A stretch of 64,000 bases of DNA from Sinobacterium norvegicum (GTDB lineage Bacteria > Pseudomonadota > Gammaproteobacteria > Pseudomonadales > Sinobacteriaceae), in assembly GCF_923077115.1 (NCBI RefSeq), contig NZ_CAKLPX010000001.1, positions 558,001 to 622,000 on the forward strand, given 5' to 3'. Below are positions 38,754 to 48,205 of the stretch, in pieces. A program made the translations under genes and the position numbers. Below the pieces are notes generated by a model. The model was given only the letters and a program-made list of their open reading frames with translations, made no database searches and was not told the DNA's origin. Each line of letters starts with the position of its first letter. Within the stretch, counting starts at the first letter, position 1.

Positions 38754-38773
38754 GACGAACTTATACTGCCCCA

Positions 38774-38805
38774 TAAAAAAACCGCGCTATGGCGCGGTTT
38801 TTTTT
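38774..38805. terminator. Bidirectional terminator between fadL and the eut operon
   Basis: AAAAAAACCGCGC-TATG-GCGCGGTTTTTTTT: a 6-bp GC stem with A and T runs on the two sides. It ends the porin gene on plus and the long ethanolamine operon on minus. Confidence 0.92.
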
Positions 38806-38828
38806 GCTTCTATTTTACCGACAAAATA

Positions 38829-40232
38829 TCAGCCCAAGTCTTCCTCTGCAGCCGCCAACATCTCGAACTCTTCCTCGGCGGTCTTGGCAACCAGATGATT
38901 CTTGCTGTACAAGAAGAAGTACAGGGCACCCACCACATACAACACTATGGTGTAATTAAACGCTCTCGGGTCGAAGGCATAGACACCGGTCAATGCCACT
39001 ATCGCCAACACCAGAGAAATTCCCGAGGTGAAAATTCCCCCAGGCGTCTTATAGGGGCGGTGCATTTCTGGATGGTTTAATCGTAGTAAAATATGCGATA
39101 TTGCCATCAGTGCATATGAAATCGTTGCGCCGACAACCGCCATTCCTAAGATCAAATCGCCCTCACCGGTCAACGAAACCAAAAAACCAAAAATTGCAGG
39201 GATGACCAACGCCCAAGTTGGGGCCTTACGCTCACTGGTCAAGGATAAAAACTGGGGCAAATAACCTGCTCTCGACAGCGCGAACACCAGACGGCTATAA
39301 CCGTAGATAATCGAGAAGAACGAGGCTATTAAGCCGGCCAAGCCCAAGACATTGACCGTTGTCGCCAGCGTCGTATGACCTGTTGCCTTCAAGGCATCAA
39401 CCAGTGGGACGGCACTATCACCAATCACATCGGCACCGGCGGCGCCGGCTAATAGAAAGACCACTAAAACAGCAGAGATCAGCAAGAACAACATCGCTCC
39501 AATAATCCCCTTAGGCACATCGGTGGCCGGATCTTTTGCCTCCTCCGCCGCCAGCGGCACACCTTCAACCGCTAAGAATAACCACATACCAAAGGGTAAG
39601 GCAGCCCAGACTCCGTGCCAGCCAAAGGGCAGAAATTCAGTCGCCCCGGCGATGGTAGGGTCCGGCGCAATGTTAAACAGGTTGGCTGAATCGAAGCTGC
39701 CAAATAAGGCAACAGACGTTGCAATAATGGCAAAGATGGCCAGCGCAGTGATCACCATCATCAATTTTAACGCCTCACCGGCTCCGACTAAATGCACTCC
39801 GACAAAGATAATATAAAAAGCGGCATAGACGATAGGTCCGTTAAGCCCCGTCAATTCTTCCACCGCTGAGCCAATAAACACCACAATAGCCGCCGGAGCC
39901 AATACATATTCTATCAGCACGGCCAAGCCGGTTAAGTAGCCACCGCTCGGGCCCATAACCTGACGAGCAAAACTATAGCCACCACCGGCAGCGGGGATTG
40001 CCGCTGACATTTCAGCCAGAGATAGCACCAGAGTAAAATACATTACCGCCATCAAGGCTGCGGCAACGGCAAAGCCGCCCCATCCTGCCACCCCGATACC
40101 AAAGTTCCAACCGGCAAAATCACCGGATATAACATAGGAAACACCGAGGCCAGCTAATAACATCCAGCCCGCTGTTCCTTTTTTCAACTGTCTCTTTGCT
40201 AGATAGTCTTGATCTATATGATGTTCTGACAT
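38829..40232 (-). CDS. eat: APC-family ethanolamine permease
   Basis: 467 residues, about 12 transmembrane helices of the amino acid-polyamine-organocation family. GVSYVISGDFAGWNFGIGVAGWGGF (about 30-55), PAAGGGYSFARQVMGPSGGYLTGLAVLIEYVLAPAA and FLAVEGVPLAAEEAKDPATDVPKGI match the ethanolamine permease subgroup (eat). It is the last gene of the ethanolamine operon, 57 bp after pduT-like, and replaces the EutH uptake protein of the enterobacterial cluster. A terminator follows. Confidence 0.88.
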   Translation of the reverse strand: MSEHHIDQDYLAKRQLKKGTAGWMLLAGLGVSYVISGDFAGWNFGIGVAGWGGFAVAAALMAVMYFTLVLSLAEMSAAIPAAGGGYSFARQVMGPSGGYLTGLAVLIEYVLAPAAIVVFIGSAVEELTGLNGPIVYAAFYIIFVGVHLVGAGEALKLMMVITALAIFAIIATSVALFGSFDSANLFNIAPDPTIAGATEFLPFGWHGVWAALPFGMWLFLAVEGVPLAAEEAKDPATDVPKGIIGAMLFLLISAVLVVFLLAGAAGADVIGDSAVPLVDALKATGHTTLATTVNVLGLAGLIASFFSIIYGYSRLVFALSRAGYLPQFLSLTSERKAPTWALVIPAIFGFLVSLTGEGDLILGMAVVGATISYALMAISHILLRLNHPEMHRPYKTPGGIFTSGISLVLAIVALTGVYAFDPRAFNYTIVLYVVGALYFFLYSKNHLVAKTAEEEFEMLAAAEEDLG

Positions 40233-40289
40233 CGTGTCACCTCCTCAGGCATTGACGTTTCACTACATCTTGATTACAACGGTTTTCTT

Positions 40290-40838
40290 TTAGATTTTAT
40301 CGCGCAATATTTCTTCTCTTGGCTGTGGAATCACCACCTTTTGAACCAGCAATCCCCGCGTTGCCACCACGGCGCTGCCCGCATCGATGGCCGCGGTAAC
40401 CGCCGCCACATCTCCGGTTAACGTCATATAACCTTTGCCACCGATCGCCATGGCTAAATGCACATCAATTAATTCCACATTTGCTGCCTTTACCGCGGCA
40501 TCCGCAGCTTCGATAACCGAGGCAACCGAGAAGGTTTCAATAATACCCAGAGCACCGGTTTCTGTGATCACACGGGTTCCCGATATCGCCGGAAACACAT
40601 CTTGATGAACGTTGGGGATTAACAGGTCATCAATAACCGTATCGTCACCAATCGCAAGCCCTGTTTCGACCGCCGCTTCAACCGCCGCCACATCGCCACC
40701 CACCATGACCATAAATTTTCCTGGGCAAATTGTTCGGTTAAACAGTACATCGACATTTGCCGCTTTTAACATCGCGTCACCGACTTGATAGCCTTTTGCT
40801 ATCGATGTCAGTTCAATCATTCCAATTGCATTGACCAT
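40290..40838 (-). CDS. pduT: PduT-like tandem BMC shell protein with Fe-S cysteine
   Basis: 182 residues, two canonical BMC domains in tandem (about 4-88 IGMIELTSIAKGYQVGDAMLK..., and 95-178 LGIIETFSVASVIEAADAAVK...). Trimers of this class (BMC-T single-stacking) form shell tiles. Cys38, in RTICPGKFMVMVGG, occupies the position of Salmonella PduT Cys38, which ligates a 4Fe-4S cluster at the trimer centre and is proposed to carry electrons across the shell. It directly follows the PduS-like gene (2-bp gap), its known partner. Confidence 0.85.
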   Translation of the reverse strand: MVNAIGMIELTSIAKGYQVGDAMLKAANVDVLFNRTICPGKFMVMVGGDVAAVEAAVETGLAIGDDTVIDDLLIPNVHQDVFPAISGTRVITETGALGIIETFSVASVIEAADAAVKAANVELIDVHLAMAIGGKGYMTLTGDVAAVTAAIDAGSAVVATRGLLVQKVVIPQPREEILRDKI

Positions 40839-40840
40839 TA

Positions 40841-42175
40841 TTATTTTCCGCCTTCAATTTCAATGGACCCATTATCTATCGATACCACCTTGCCGCAAAT
40901 ACTTGCATGCACAGGCACTGACAAAGAGGTTGCCGCCTCCTCTGCTATTTTTTGACCGACGGTGACCCTGTCACCAACACTGACAACCGGTGTCGGCGGT
41001 GCGCCTATATGCTGCTGTAATGGAATAATAACGGTGCTGGCAGCTAACGGTTGCTCGATAAACTCCGCATAGGTTTTCATAAAACGCCCCAGGGTAAGAC
41101 GACGAGCAAGGCGGTCAGCTGGTACCGCGCGATACTCACGCATAGGGTGAGGCTCAACTTGTAACTTTTGTAATTCTTCTGGCGGCAACCAACGTCCTTG
41201 CTCACGTAAATCTCGGGCCGTGGTTTGGCAAATATTTCTCGGATCCAAACCTTCTGGGCAGGCCCAGAAAGTACAAATATTGCAGCCGCAACAGGCCTGC
41301 GCCCATACAGCCAAGCTTTCACTCATCTCACCCGAGGTAAGTAATGAACGCATCACCAGGTGAGGTTTGATCGGATAGCCCATCAAGTAGCGGGGACACA
41401 TTTCAGTACAGTCACTACACTGATCGCAGGCTGATTTTCCGATTCGGCGATACTCCGCCTCTGGCGCCAACTTTCTAGCAACAAAATTATTGTCCCGCGG
41501 CAGCACGATAATCCCACTGGAAAGCCTGGTGACTCTGGTCATCACATCATCAATAACAGGCCCCATCATAGGCCCGCCATCAACCATGACAAAATCATCC
41601 ACCAAGGCGCCACCAGCGGCATCAATCAGCTCACCATAAGTCATCCCCAGCGGGGCCCATACTGTCACGGGCTTGGCAACATCACCATGGATAGTCACTA
41701 ACGAATGGGTAACAGCCTTGCCCTCTACCGCATTGGCTATGTTGTAAAGGGTTTCCGGGTTTTGAACAATACAACCTACTTGCATAGGCAGCCCTTGAGC
41801 CGGTATTAATCGTCCTGTCGCCTGATACACTAACTCGTATTCATCACCCGCCGGATATTGATTGCTCATTTGAAAAATGGTGATATCTGCTGGCAGCATT
41901 GATGATAATGCTTCGATGCTCTTGGCGTTTTTGGATTTAACGCCAATAATCCCCCTCTCTGCCCCCGCATTAGCCATCACCAGTTTCATACCGACAATGA
42001 CTTTCTCAGCGTAGTGCTGCATCATCATCTGATCTTTATTCAGTAGCGGCTCACACTCAGCACCATTGCACAAAACCGTGTCAACTGAGGCATCGACTTT
42101 TACATAGGTAGGAAACCCCGCACCACCGGCACCGACGACACCTGCTGCCCTCACCTTATCGACAAAATCGTTCAT
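40841..42175 (-). CDS. pduS: PduS/RnfC-like flavin and Fe-S electron-transfer protein
   Basis: 444 residues. The N-terminal RnfC-type flavin/NADH domain has GVVGAGGAGFPTYVKV (about 12-27) and AGDEYELVYQATGRLIP; the middle carries two cysteine clusters, CDQCSDCTEMCP (about 256-267) and CCGCNICTFWACPEG (about 296-310), for two 4Fe-4S clusters; a barrel-sandwich segment (VGDRVTVGQKIAEEAATSLSVPVHASICGKV) closes the protein. In Salmonella PduS reduces cob(III)- to cob(II)alamin and works with PduT. Here it lies in an ethanolamine operon and overlaps the upstream BMC-H stop by 4 bp. Confidence 0.85.
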   Translation of the reverse strand: MNDFVDKVRAAGVVGAGGAGFPTYVKVDASVDTVLCNGAECEPLLNKDQMMMQHYAEKVIVGMKLVMANAGAERGIIGVKSKNAKSIEALSSMLPADITIFQMSNQYPAGDEYELVYQATGRLIPAQGLPMQVGCIVQNPETLYNIANAVEGKAVTHSLVTIHGDVAKPVTVWAPLGMTYGELIDAAGGALVDDFVMVDGGPMMGPVIDDVMTRVTRLSSGIIVLPRDNNFVARKLAPEAEYRRIGKSACDQCSDCTEMCPRYLMGYPIKPHLVMRSLLTSGEMSESLAVWAQACCGCNICTFWACPEGLDPRNICQTTARDLREQGRWLPPEELQKLQVEPHPMREYRAVPADRLARRLTLGRFMKTYAEFIEQPLAASTVIIPLQQHIGAPPTPVVSVGDRVTVGQKIAEEAATSLSVPVHASICGKVVSIDNGSIEIEGGK

Positions 42176-42501
42176 TTCTTCACCTTGCTATTTTTTCGCC
42201 TGCCACCAGTTGTTTTCTTTGCCTGTACTGTTTCTGGATGCAATATGAGATCTATATCATCCATTGGTCTTGCAATGACATGACTACAGATTAACGCCTG
42301 TTGCTCATTTGCCAGCGCCGTCCCTGCATCAACAGCGGCAATAACAGAAGCCAGATCCCCCTCGATTAATACCGTAACGTAGGCCGAGCCAATCAATCGT
42401 TTGTCAATTAACCGCACCATTGCCGCCTTGACCATGGCATCACTGGCATTAATCGCACAGGTCAAATTATTAACCTCTAAAATTCCTAGACTGTTATCCA
42501 C
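42172..42501 (-). CDS. BMC-H shell protein with a short basic tail
   Basis: 109 residues from a GTG at 42501 (GAGG 6 nt upstream); the open frame continues upstream to 42648 but that part overlaps eutL and does not look like a protein. One BMC domain: [59 protein letters not shown]. It has pore loop RLIGSAY instead of QIGSGLV. After the domain (about residue 88) comes an Arg/Lys-rich tail (KKTTGGRRKNSKVKK) of about 20 residues. It occupies the place where eutK sits in Salmonella, downstream of eutL; EutK also joins a BMC domain to a nucleic-acid-binding-like C-terminus. Confidence 0.82.
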   Translation of the reverse strand: MDNSLGILEVNNLTCAINASDAMVKAAMVRLIDKRLIGSAYVTVLIEGDLASVIAAVDAGTALANEQQALICSHVIARPMDDIDLILHPETVQAKKTTGGRRKNSKVKK

Positions 42502-42502
42502 G

Positions 42503-43159
42503 CTAAACCTCTTTCGGTAAGCTGGCACAGTCGAGCACCGCCTGAGTAAATGATTCACAAGCTGCCTTGCACGCCGCCTGCGAGCCCGATAAAATAGCCC
42601 CGGCAAAGTTAGTTTCTGAAGGCGGTGCGAAATAGTCGCAAAGTTCAACGTCAGCGGCTTTTAATGCCGCATCAATCGCAAAGATTGCCTCTAACGGTGG
42701 CGCGATAAGATAGGCCAAGGCTGTGCCTGCTGCCACCTCACACTGTGCTGATAAATAACTGCCTGAAGCCGAAACAACATGGGCAAAAAAAGCCATATCT
42801 CCTGTCTCATTGGCTGTCTGAAAAGCGGCTTCGTTTTCAATCACCTCAATAGCACGACTTAAACCGGCTCTCACATCAGATGGGCCTGGGCCTGCAATAA
42901 TACCAATGACCTCACCAGAGGTTGGCCCGGAAGCATGATCGGCGCCGGCGTAAAACGAGTGCGCATAGACAACATTGACATTGGCCGCCTTTGTCGCCTC
43001 ATCCAGAGCCACATAAGTCACATCGTCGCAGTCACTGGTTATCATGCCGATACTGTATTGGTTTTTTCCCAGTCCAAGCTGCTGGGATAATGCCGGAGAA
43101 ACAGAAGCCACCATTCTCGTTGCTAAAACCGTTGCAGGTATTGCCGATAAAACCGCCAT
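42503..43159 (-). CDS. eutL: EutL microcompartment shell protein
   Basis: 218 residues, circularly permuted tandem BMC (BMC-T) whose trimers have a gated central pore in known structures. LSAIPATVLATRMVASVSPALSQQLGL at the N-terminus, SIGMITSDCDDVTYVALDEATKAANVNVVYAHSFYAGADH, and the second repeat GTALAYLIAPPLEAIFAIDAALKAADVELCDYFAPPSETNFAGAILSGSQAACKAAC match EutL end to end. AAGGA precedes the ATG. It follows eutC after 48 bp. Confidence 0.95.
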   Translation of the reverse strand: MAVLSAIPATVLATRMVASVSPALSQQLGLGKNQYSIGMITSDCDDVTYVALDEATKAANVNVVYAHSFYAGADHASGPTSGEVIGIIAGPGPSDVRAGLSRAIEVIENEAAFQTANETGDMAFFAHVVSASGSYLSAQCEVAAGTALAYLIAPPLEAIFAIDAALKAADVELCDYFAPPSETNFAGAILSGSQAACKAACESFTQAVLDCASLPKEV

Positions 43160-43207
43160 AATAATGTCCTTGTTATATTGCTTTAACTTGCAAAACCAAG
43201 CATCAAG

Positions 43208-44137
43208 CTAGCCTTTTAAACCAATACCACTTGCTTTTTTAGCAAGCATTTCTCGCGCCAGCTCTACAATAACAGCTGCCGCTTCAACCGGCGGTGTACC
43301 ACCTGCGTGGATGTTAGAGATTACCGTTCGATCTGACTCAACTGTTGTAGTAGTGTTTGGCCGATAAATAGCATAACAACTGAGGCTTTCCGATTGGCCA
43401 AGTCCAGGGCGCTCACCGATCAACAACAAGTTGACCTCGGCATCTAACAGCTCACCTATCTCGTCCTGCGCTTTCACACGCCCGTATCTTAAAAAGAACG
43501 GGGTACCGACATTCAGCCCTGCATTTTCAAGCCCTTTTAGCAGCGGCGGTAAAATCTCATCATAGTTATTAGTAATGGCATCTGTACTCAAACCATCTGA
43601 TACCACCAATTGAACCTGCGGTGATTTTTTACAGTTTTCTAGTATTAACTGTTTCGATTCCTCGTCCAAACGACGCCCCAAATCCGGCCGGGTGAGATAC
43701 TGTTCTTTATTTGTAATCTGGCTTTTCACCTCCAGTAAACGGTGCTTTTCCAGCCATTCAGGCGCGACCTCCTTAATCACCGTGTCTTTTGATCGAGAGT
43801 GATCGGCGCTAAACCTTAACAGTGGAATTGTGGTCGGTCTTGGGCCACAACGACCAACTAATATTCTCGCCGTTGTTTGCTTACGCATATTTTCATTGAC
43901 GTCAGGTTTGTTGGCATTTTTTACACCGATCCAGTTTTTAAATTTATCGCTTGCCAAGTCATCCGTTAGCTCGATACAACCTAAACCGTTAGATCTAGGT
44001 GCCTGCGTCGCCTTACCCGTTGCGTCCAGCTGACTGACAATACCTGCAGCCACCTCGGTAATTGTGCCAGAGTTTTTGGCCTCACCAAGCTCTCCTAAAA
44101 CAGCCTGAACAATACTTTCAATCTGTGCTTCGTTCAT
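43208..44137 (-). CDS. eutC: Ethanolamine ammonia-lyase small subunit
   Basis: About 309 residues. With EutB it forms the B12-dependent lyase that converts ethanolamine to acetaldehyde and ammonia. The ATG at 44137 (AGAGGA 6 nt upstream) is preferred over 44173. The N-terminus [19 protein letters not shown] is an amphipathic helix of the type used for encapsulation, followed by a variable linker and the conserved [25 protein letters not shown] core, [32 protein letters not shown] and the C-terminal [14 protein letters not shown]. Confidence 0.96.
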   Translation of the reverse strand: MNEAQIESIVQAVLGELGEAKNSGTITEVAAGIVSQLDATGKATQAPRSNGLGCIELTDDLASDKFKNWIGVKNANKPDVNENMRKQTTARILVGRCGPRPTTIPLLRFSADHSRSKDTVIKEVAPEWLEKHRLLEVKSQITNKEQYLTRPDLGRRLDEESKQLILENCKKSPQVQLVVSDGLSTDAITNNYDEILPPLLKGLENAGLNVGTPFFLRYGRVKAQDEIGELLDAEVNLLLIGERPGLGQSESLSCYAIYRPNTTTTVESDRTVISNIHAGGTPPVEAAAVIVELAREMLAKKASGIGLKG

Positions 44138-44150
44138 TGTGAATCCTCTG

Positions 44151-45512
44151 TTAAAAGAAAATTGACGGGTCACCGGCTCTCGCCGTTAATCGACCATTCT
44201 CCATCAAACCCATTGTTTCCATCCAAGCCTCAAATTCGGGTGCCGGTCTAAGCCCTAATAACTGCCGAGCAAAAGCAACATCATGGAAAGAGTTAGTCTG
44301 ATAATTGAGCATGATGTCATCACCCATCGGCAGGTTAACCGCAAAGTTTAGACCCGCTGATGCCAGTAATACGAGTAGGTTTTCATTAGAGTTCTGATCA
44401 GTATCGGCATGATTGGTATAACAGCAATCGCAACCCATTGAGATACCAGCAAGCTTCCCCATAAAATGATCTTCCAAACCTGCACGAATAATTTGCTGGT
44501 GATTGAACAAATACTCCGGTCCAATAAAACCAACAACCGTGTTAACAAGATGTGGTCTGTATTTTTTGGCCAACGCATAACACCTGGCCTCCATCGTTGT
44601 CTGGTCTGCATCGTAGTGCGCATTAGCCGATAATGCTGAGCCTTGTCCTGTTTCAAAATACATATGTGCCGGACCAGCGTTAGTGCAGTACTGGCGACCA
44701 ACATCATCGGCCTCGTCAAGCATCGCCACAGTAACGCCAAACTCCTCCAGGCCTTTTTGGCTGCCAGCAATACTCTGGAAAATCAGGCCTGCACCAGCAC
44801 CTTGACGGATAGCGTCCATTTGGGTTGTGACATGCGCTAAGACACAGGGCTGTGTCGGAACTTTTAGTTTATCAATAATTTCTTGCAAGGCATCGAGCAT
44901 CCGCCGAGTGTTTTCGACGTTGTCGGTAACAGGGTTAATACCCAGCACTGCATCTCCAGCCCCGTAGCTTAAGCCTTCATAGACCTGGACTACCATGCTA
45001 TCGATATTGTCTCGGGTATCGTTGGGCTGTAACCTGCTGCCGAAGCGTCCAGGTAAGCCGATAGTTGCATTAGCCTTAGATGGCACAATAAGCTTTTTCC
45101 CGGCATACATTAAATCGCCGTTAGACATCAATTTGGCACAGGCTGCTATAATCTCACTGGTCAAACCCTTGCGTAGTCTCTCATAATCTTCAAGGCTGGG
45201 TTCATCAGATAGTATATATTCCCGCAAATCCGCCACCGTCCAATTCTTGATCTGCTCAAAGATGTTACGGTTCACCTGATCTTGGTCAATCCGAGTTATT
45301 TCGTCCTCCTCATAGGAGATAACAGGGTTTTCTCGCAGCGTATTAAGCGTCAATTCACTCAGTACATGCTTGGCAGCAACCCGCTCCTGTGACGTTTCCG
45401 CAGCTACGCCAGCCAAGACGTCACCCGACCTCAGCTCACTCGCCTTAGCCAAGACCTCTTTAACATCGTTAAATTGATACCCCTTTCCAAAAAGGATGGT
45501 TTTATAAGCCAT
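44151..45512 (-). CDS. eutB: Ethanolamine ammonia-lyase large subunit
   Basis: 453 residues, full length. TIM-barrel catalytic subunit binding ethanolamine and adenosylcobalamin. [33 protein letters not shown] at the start, [26 protein letters not shown] with the substrate-binding Arg region (about 150-170), [23 protein letters not shown] (about 288-310) and [19 protein letters not shown] (about 355-373) are all conserved. Upstream eutA, downstream eutC (13 bp). Confidence 0.97.
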   Translation of the reverse strand: MAYKTILFGKGYQFNDVKEVLAKASELRSGDVLAGVAAETSQERVAAKHVLSELTLNTLRENPVISYEEDEITRIDQDQVNRNIFEQIKNWTVADLREYILSDEPSLEDYERLRKGLTSEIIAACAKLMSNGDLMYAGKKLIVPSKANATIGLPGRFGSRLQPNDTRDNIDSMVVQVYEGLSYGAGDAVLGINPVTDNVENTRRMLDALQEIIDKLKVPTQPCVLAHVTTQMDAIRQGAGAGLIFQSIAGSQKGLEEFGVTVAMLDEADDVGRQYCTNAGPAHMYFETGQGSALSANAHYDADQTTMEARCYALAKKYRPHLVNTVVGFIGPEYLFNHQQIIRAGLEDHFMGKLAGISMGCDCCYTNHADTDQNSNENLLVLLASAGLNFAVNLPMGDDIMLNYQTNSFHDVAFARQLLGLRPAPEFEAWMETMGLMENGRLTARAGDPSIFF

Positions 45513-45522
45513 TCGTTACTCC

Positions 45523-46962
45523 TTACGATGGAAACGCTAATGATTTGACGGTAAGCGGTACAATATCGCCACCGAAATAACTTTTTCCAATATCAACGTA
45601 ATCTCCCTCTTGGGTGAATACCTCGTCAATAATGGCCAAATTCCTATTTTTGAGATGACCCTGCATCTCCATCCCTAACACTTTTCCTAAATCGTTATTC
45701 AATACAATAATGATAGGCTTGCTAGCATCGCTATGACCTCGATAGAATTGCGCCAACGATTCAGCAACGCGGTTAACCGAGGAATAGTTCATCGGCATCG
45801 TCTTATCGATCCCCAAAGCATAGGTAGAACTGTGCTGATCTAAGTCCATTCTTTTGATGGCTGTCATCACCGCTTGTTTTATATCGCTGCCCGGTTTAGA
45901 CCAATTTATCTGAGGGTGGACAACAGGAATATTTTTAATGGGTAAATCAGTGTGATTAAGCCAGATAGTGCTGCCTGACAATGTTAATGAGTAAGCCCCC
46001 GCACCGATTACCGTAGCACGGACTGTTTGCAGCGGTTGTTTGATCGTGAAGTTCTCTTGTTTGAATTTTTTCACCAGCTTTAACGCTAGATGTGCTCCAA
46101 GATCATCAAAGTTAAAATCCTCAAGTTCAGCCCCATTAACTAATTTATAATAACAGTCACCGACCCCACCACTGATAAAAACAGCATCATAGTGATGGTT
46201 AGATAGAGCCTCTGTCATCATCAATTTATTCGTTAACTCAGACCTAATAGGCCCACAGGACTCGACAACGGCATCTGCAAGTGCATCAACAAATTTATCA
46301 AGCTGTTGCTTATTTAACTCGTTAGCCGAGATATTTTTCTTAAATATCGATGCGATAATTTCGCCACCAACTTTTGTTACCCAATCAGGTTTTCCGTCCA
46401 TCATGCGTATCAGTCGGCCGCCAACATTTAGGCAGCAACTATCAGCCACTTTACCCGCCTCAAATACTGCATAGTTTGACGTACCCCCGCCTATATCAAT
46501 ATTCAATACAGTACAATTATTTCTTAACGAATACTCCGCTGCGCCTGATCCCCTGCCTGCAATAATTGACTCAAGATGAGGCCCAGCAGTAGCAACGACA
46601 AAATCCCCCATCGCATCTGACAATGACATCACGGCCTGACGGGCATTCTCAGCCTTCGCCGTCTCGCCAGTGATAATGATAGCCCCTGTTTCTACATCTG
46701 ATTTATTGATACCTGCAAGTTCAAACTGTTGATTAACGAAGTCAAAAAGCTGTTCAGCATCAACAACACCGCTTTGGTCAATGGGTGTAATCCGGATCTC
46801 ACTTTCAAAAATAATGGCACGCTCAACAAACTCGTAATGGGGAATTTGACTGGCAGAAGCTCTATTCACTAACACTAACCGAGAAAAAATTACCTGGCTC
46901 GTCGTGGTACCAATATCAATACCCAAGCTATGAATTATTTTTTGCTGCTCAAATACCGACAT
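45523..46962 (-). CDS. eutA: Ethanolamine ammonia-lyase reactivating factor EutA
   Basis: 479 residues with an actin/Hsp70-like fold. The phosphate-binding segments SLGIDIGTTTSQVIFS (about 12-27) and VLNIDIGGGTSNYAVF (about 152-167), ETGAIIITGETAKAENAR and DAVFISGGVGDCYY are present. EutA exchanges damaged cobalamin for adenosylcobalamin on EutBC using ATP. It overlaps eutG by 14 bp and is 10 bp upstream of eutB. Confidence 0.95.
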   Translation of the reverse strand: MSVFEQQKIIHSLGIDIGTTTSQVIFSRLVLVNRASASQIPHYEFVERAIIFESEIRITPIDQSGVVDAEQLFDFVNQQFELAGINKSDVETGAIIITGETAKAENARQAVMSLSDAMGDFVVATAGPHLESIIAGRGSGAAEYSLRNNCTVLNIDIGGGTSNYAVFEAGKVADSCCLNVGGRLIRMMDGKPDWVTKVGGEIIASIFKKNISANELNKQQLDKFVDALADAVVESCGPIRSELTNKLMMTEALSNHHYDAVFISGGVGDCYYKLVNGAELEDFNFDDLGAHLALKLVKKFKQENFTIKQPLQTVRATVIGAGAYSLTLSGSTIWLNHTDLPIKNIPVVHPQINWSKPGSDIKQAVMTAIKRMDLDQHSSTYALGIDKTMPMNYSSVNRVAESLAQFYRGHSDASKPIIIVLNNDLGKVLGMEMQGHLKNRNLAIIDEVFTQEGDYVDIGKSYFGGDIVPLTVKSLAFPS

Positions 46963-48205
46963 GATGATCTCCGGTATTGACTGAACTCACCTGAGCCTGC
47001 CTATATAGATCAACTATCTGCTCGCAGGTGGTCGTTCGTGGGTTTGTTAGAATACAAATATCATCGATGGCCTGCTTTGCCAAACCATCGAAAGTTGATG
47101 CACAAACATCAAAGCTCTTTAAATCGGCAGGCAGCCCCAAACGCAGTATTAAATTTGTCACAGCGGTAATGAAAGCATCAGAACGTTGTAGCTTGGTTAA
47201 GCCTTGTAATGGTAAATCGATTAATTTAGCCAAGGCAGAAAACGCATCAGCACAGACCAAACTATTAAAGCGCATCACAGGTGGTAACATAATAGCATTA
47301 GCCACACCATGCGGGATGTGATACTTAGCGCCTATTTGGTGGCTCATTGCGTGCACTAATCCTAGGCCTGCATTAGAGAAAGCAAGGCCTGCCATATAGC
47401 TGGCTTCAGCCATTTTTTTCCTAGGATAAACACTGCTGCCGTCACCAACACACTTGGCAAGCCAGCGAAAACAAATACGAATTGACCTAGCAGCCAGCGC
47501 CCTAGCCAACGAACAACTATCCTTAGCCACATATGCCTCAATAGCATGGCATAGTGTATCAACACCCGTTGCCGCAGTTATTGGCGCGGGTATTGCCAAC
47601 ATCAGATTCGGATCAAGTATGGCCAGGTCTGGTATTAATTTCGGGTGTTTAATCACCACTTTTTTATTATTTTTTTTATCTAATATAACCGCTACATCAG
47701 TTACTTCAGAGCCAGTTCCTGCTGTTGTTGGCACTGCGCCCAGACCAATTCTCGGCTTAAATTTTTCACCGACAACAGCAATACTGTCTAGTGATTTGGG
47801 ATGATCTGCTAATACTGCAATAGCCTTGGCCGCATCGAGAGCTGAGCCACCACCAAAGCCAATAATATAATCTGCATTTGATTTCTTTAGCGCTTCTATT
47901 CCTTCATATACAACAGCATCACAGGTTTCTCCTTCCACCCGATCAAATACCGAAACTCGAATGCCCACATTTTCACAGGATCGGATAGCCCCATCAAGCA
48001 AACCTAAATGATGAACTATTCGGTCGGCAACAAAAAGCACTGAAGCAACTGCTTCATCTTGTAATGTTGAACCAAGCTTTGAGCTGGCTCCTTCACCGAC
48101 GTAGGTCAATAGAGGCGCACGAAATGAATAAATAGACCGTGTAGACAATTGGTCTATTGTTGACAAAACAATGTGTTCGACATCATCAATACTAGGCAAC
48201 GCCAT
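46949..48205 (-). CDS. eutG: Iron-containing alcohol dehydrogenase EutG
   Basis: 418 residues of the iron-dependent alcohol dehydrogenase family; regenerates NAD by reducing acetaldehyde to ethanol inside the shell. GFGGGSALDAAKAIAV (about 120-135) is the NAD-binding turn, PTTAGTGSEVTDVAVI (about 163-178) and the iron-ligand region HAMSHQIGAKYHIPHGVANAIMLP (about 295-318) are conserved. The first 25 residues (PSIDDVEHIVLSTIDQLS) can form an amphipathic helix, possibly an encapsulation peptide. It overlaps eutJ and eutA by 14 bp each. Confidence 0.93.
   Translation of the reverse strand: MALPSIDDVEHIVLSTIDQLSTRSIYSFRAPLLTYVGEGASSKLGSTLQDEAVASVLFVADRIVHHLGLLDGAIRSCENVGIRVSVFDRVEGETCDAVVYEGIEALKKSNADYIIGFGGGSALDAAKAIAVLADHPKSLDSIAVVGEKFKPRIGLGAVPTTAGTGSEVTDVAVILDKKNNKKVVIKHPKLIPDLAILDPNLMLAIPAPITAATGVDTLCHAIEAYVAKDSCSLARALAARSIRICFRWLAKCVGDGSSVYPRKKMAEASYMAGLAFSNAGLGLVHAMSHQIGAKYHIPHGVANAIMLPPVMRFNSLVCADAFSALAKLIDLPLQGLTKLQRSDAFITAVTNLILRLGLPADLKSFDVCASTFDGLAKQAIDDICILTNPRTTTCEQIVDLYRQAQVSSVNTGDHHVGI

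Noticed and set aside
42502-42648. Longer N-terminus for the basic-tailed BMC-H protein (start at 42648)
   Set aside because: The added 49 residues lie entirely inside eutL in another frame and are Arg-rich out-of-frame sequence; the GTG at 42501 has a good ribosome binding site.
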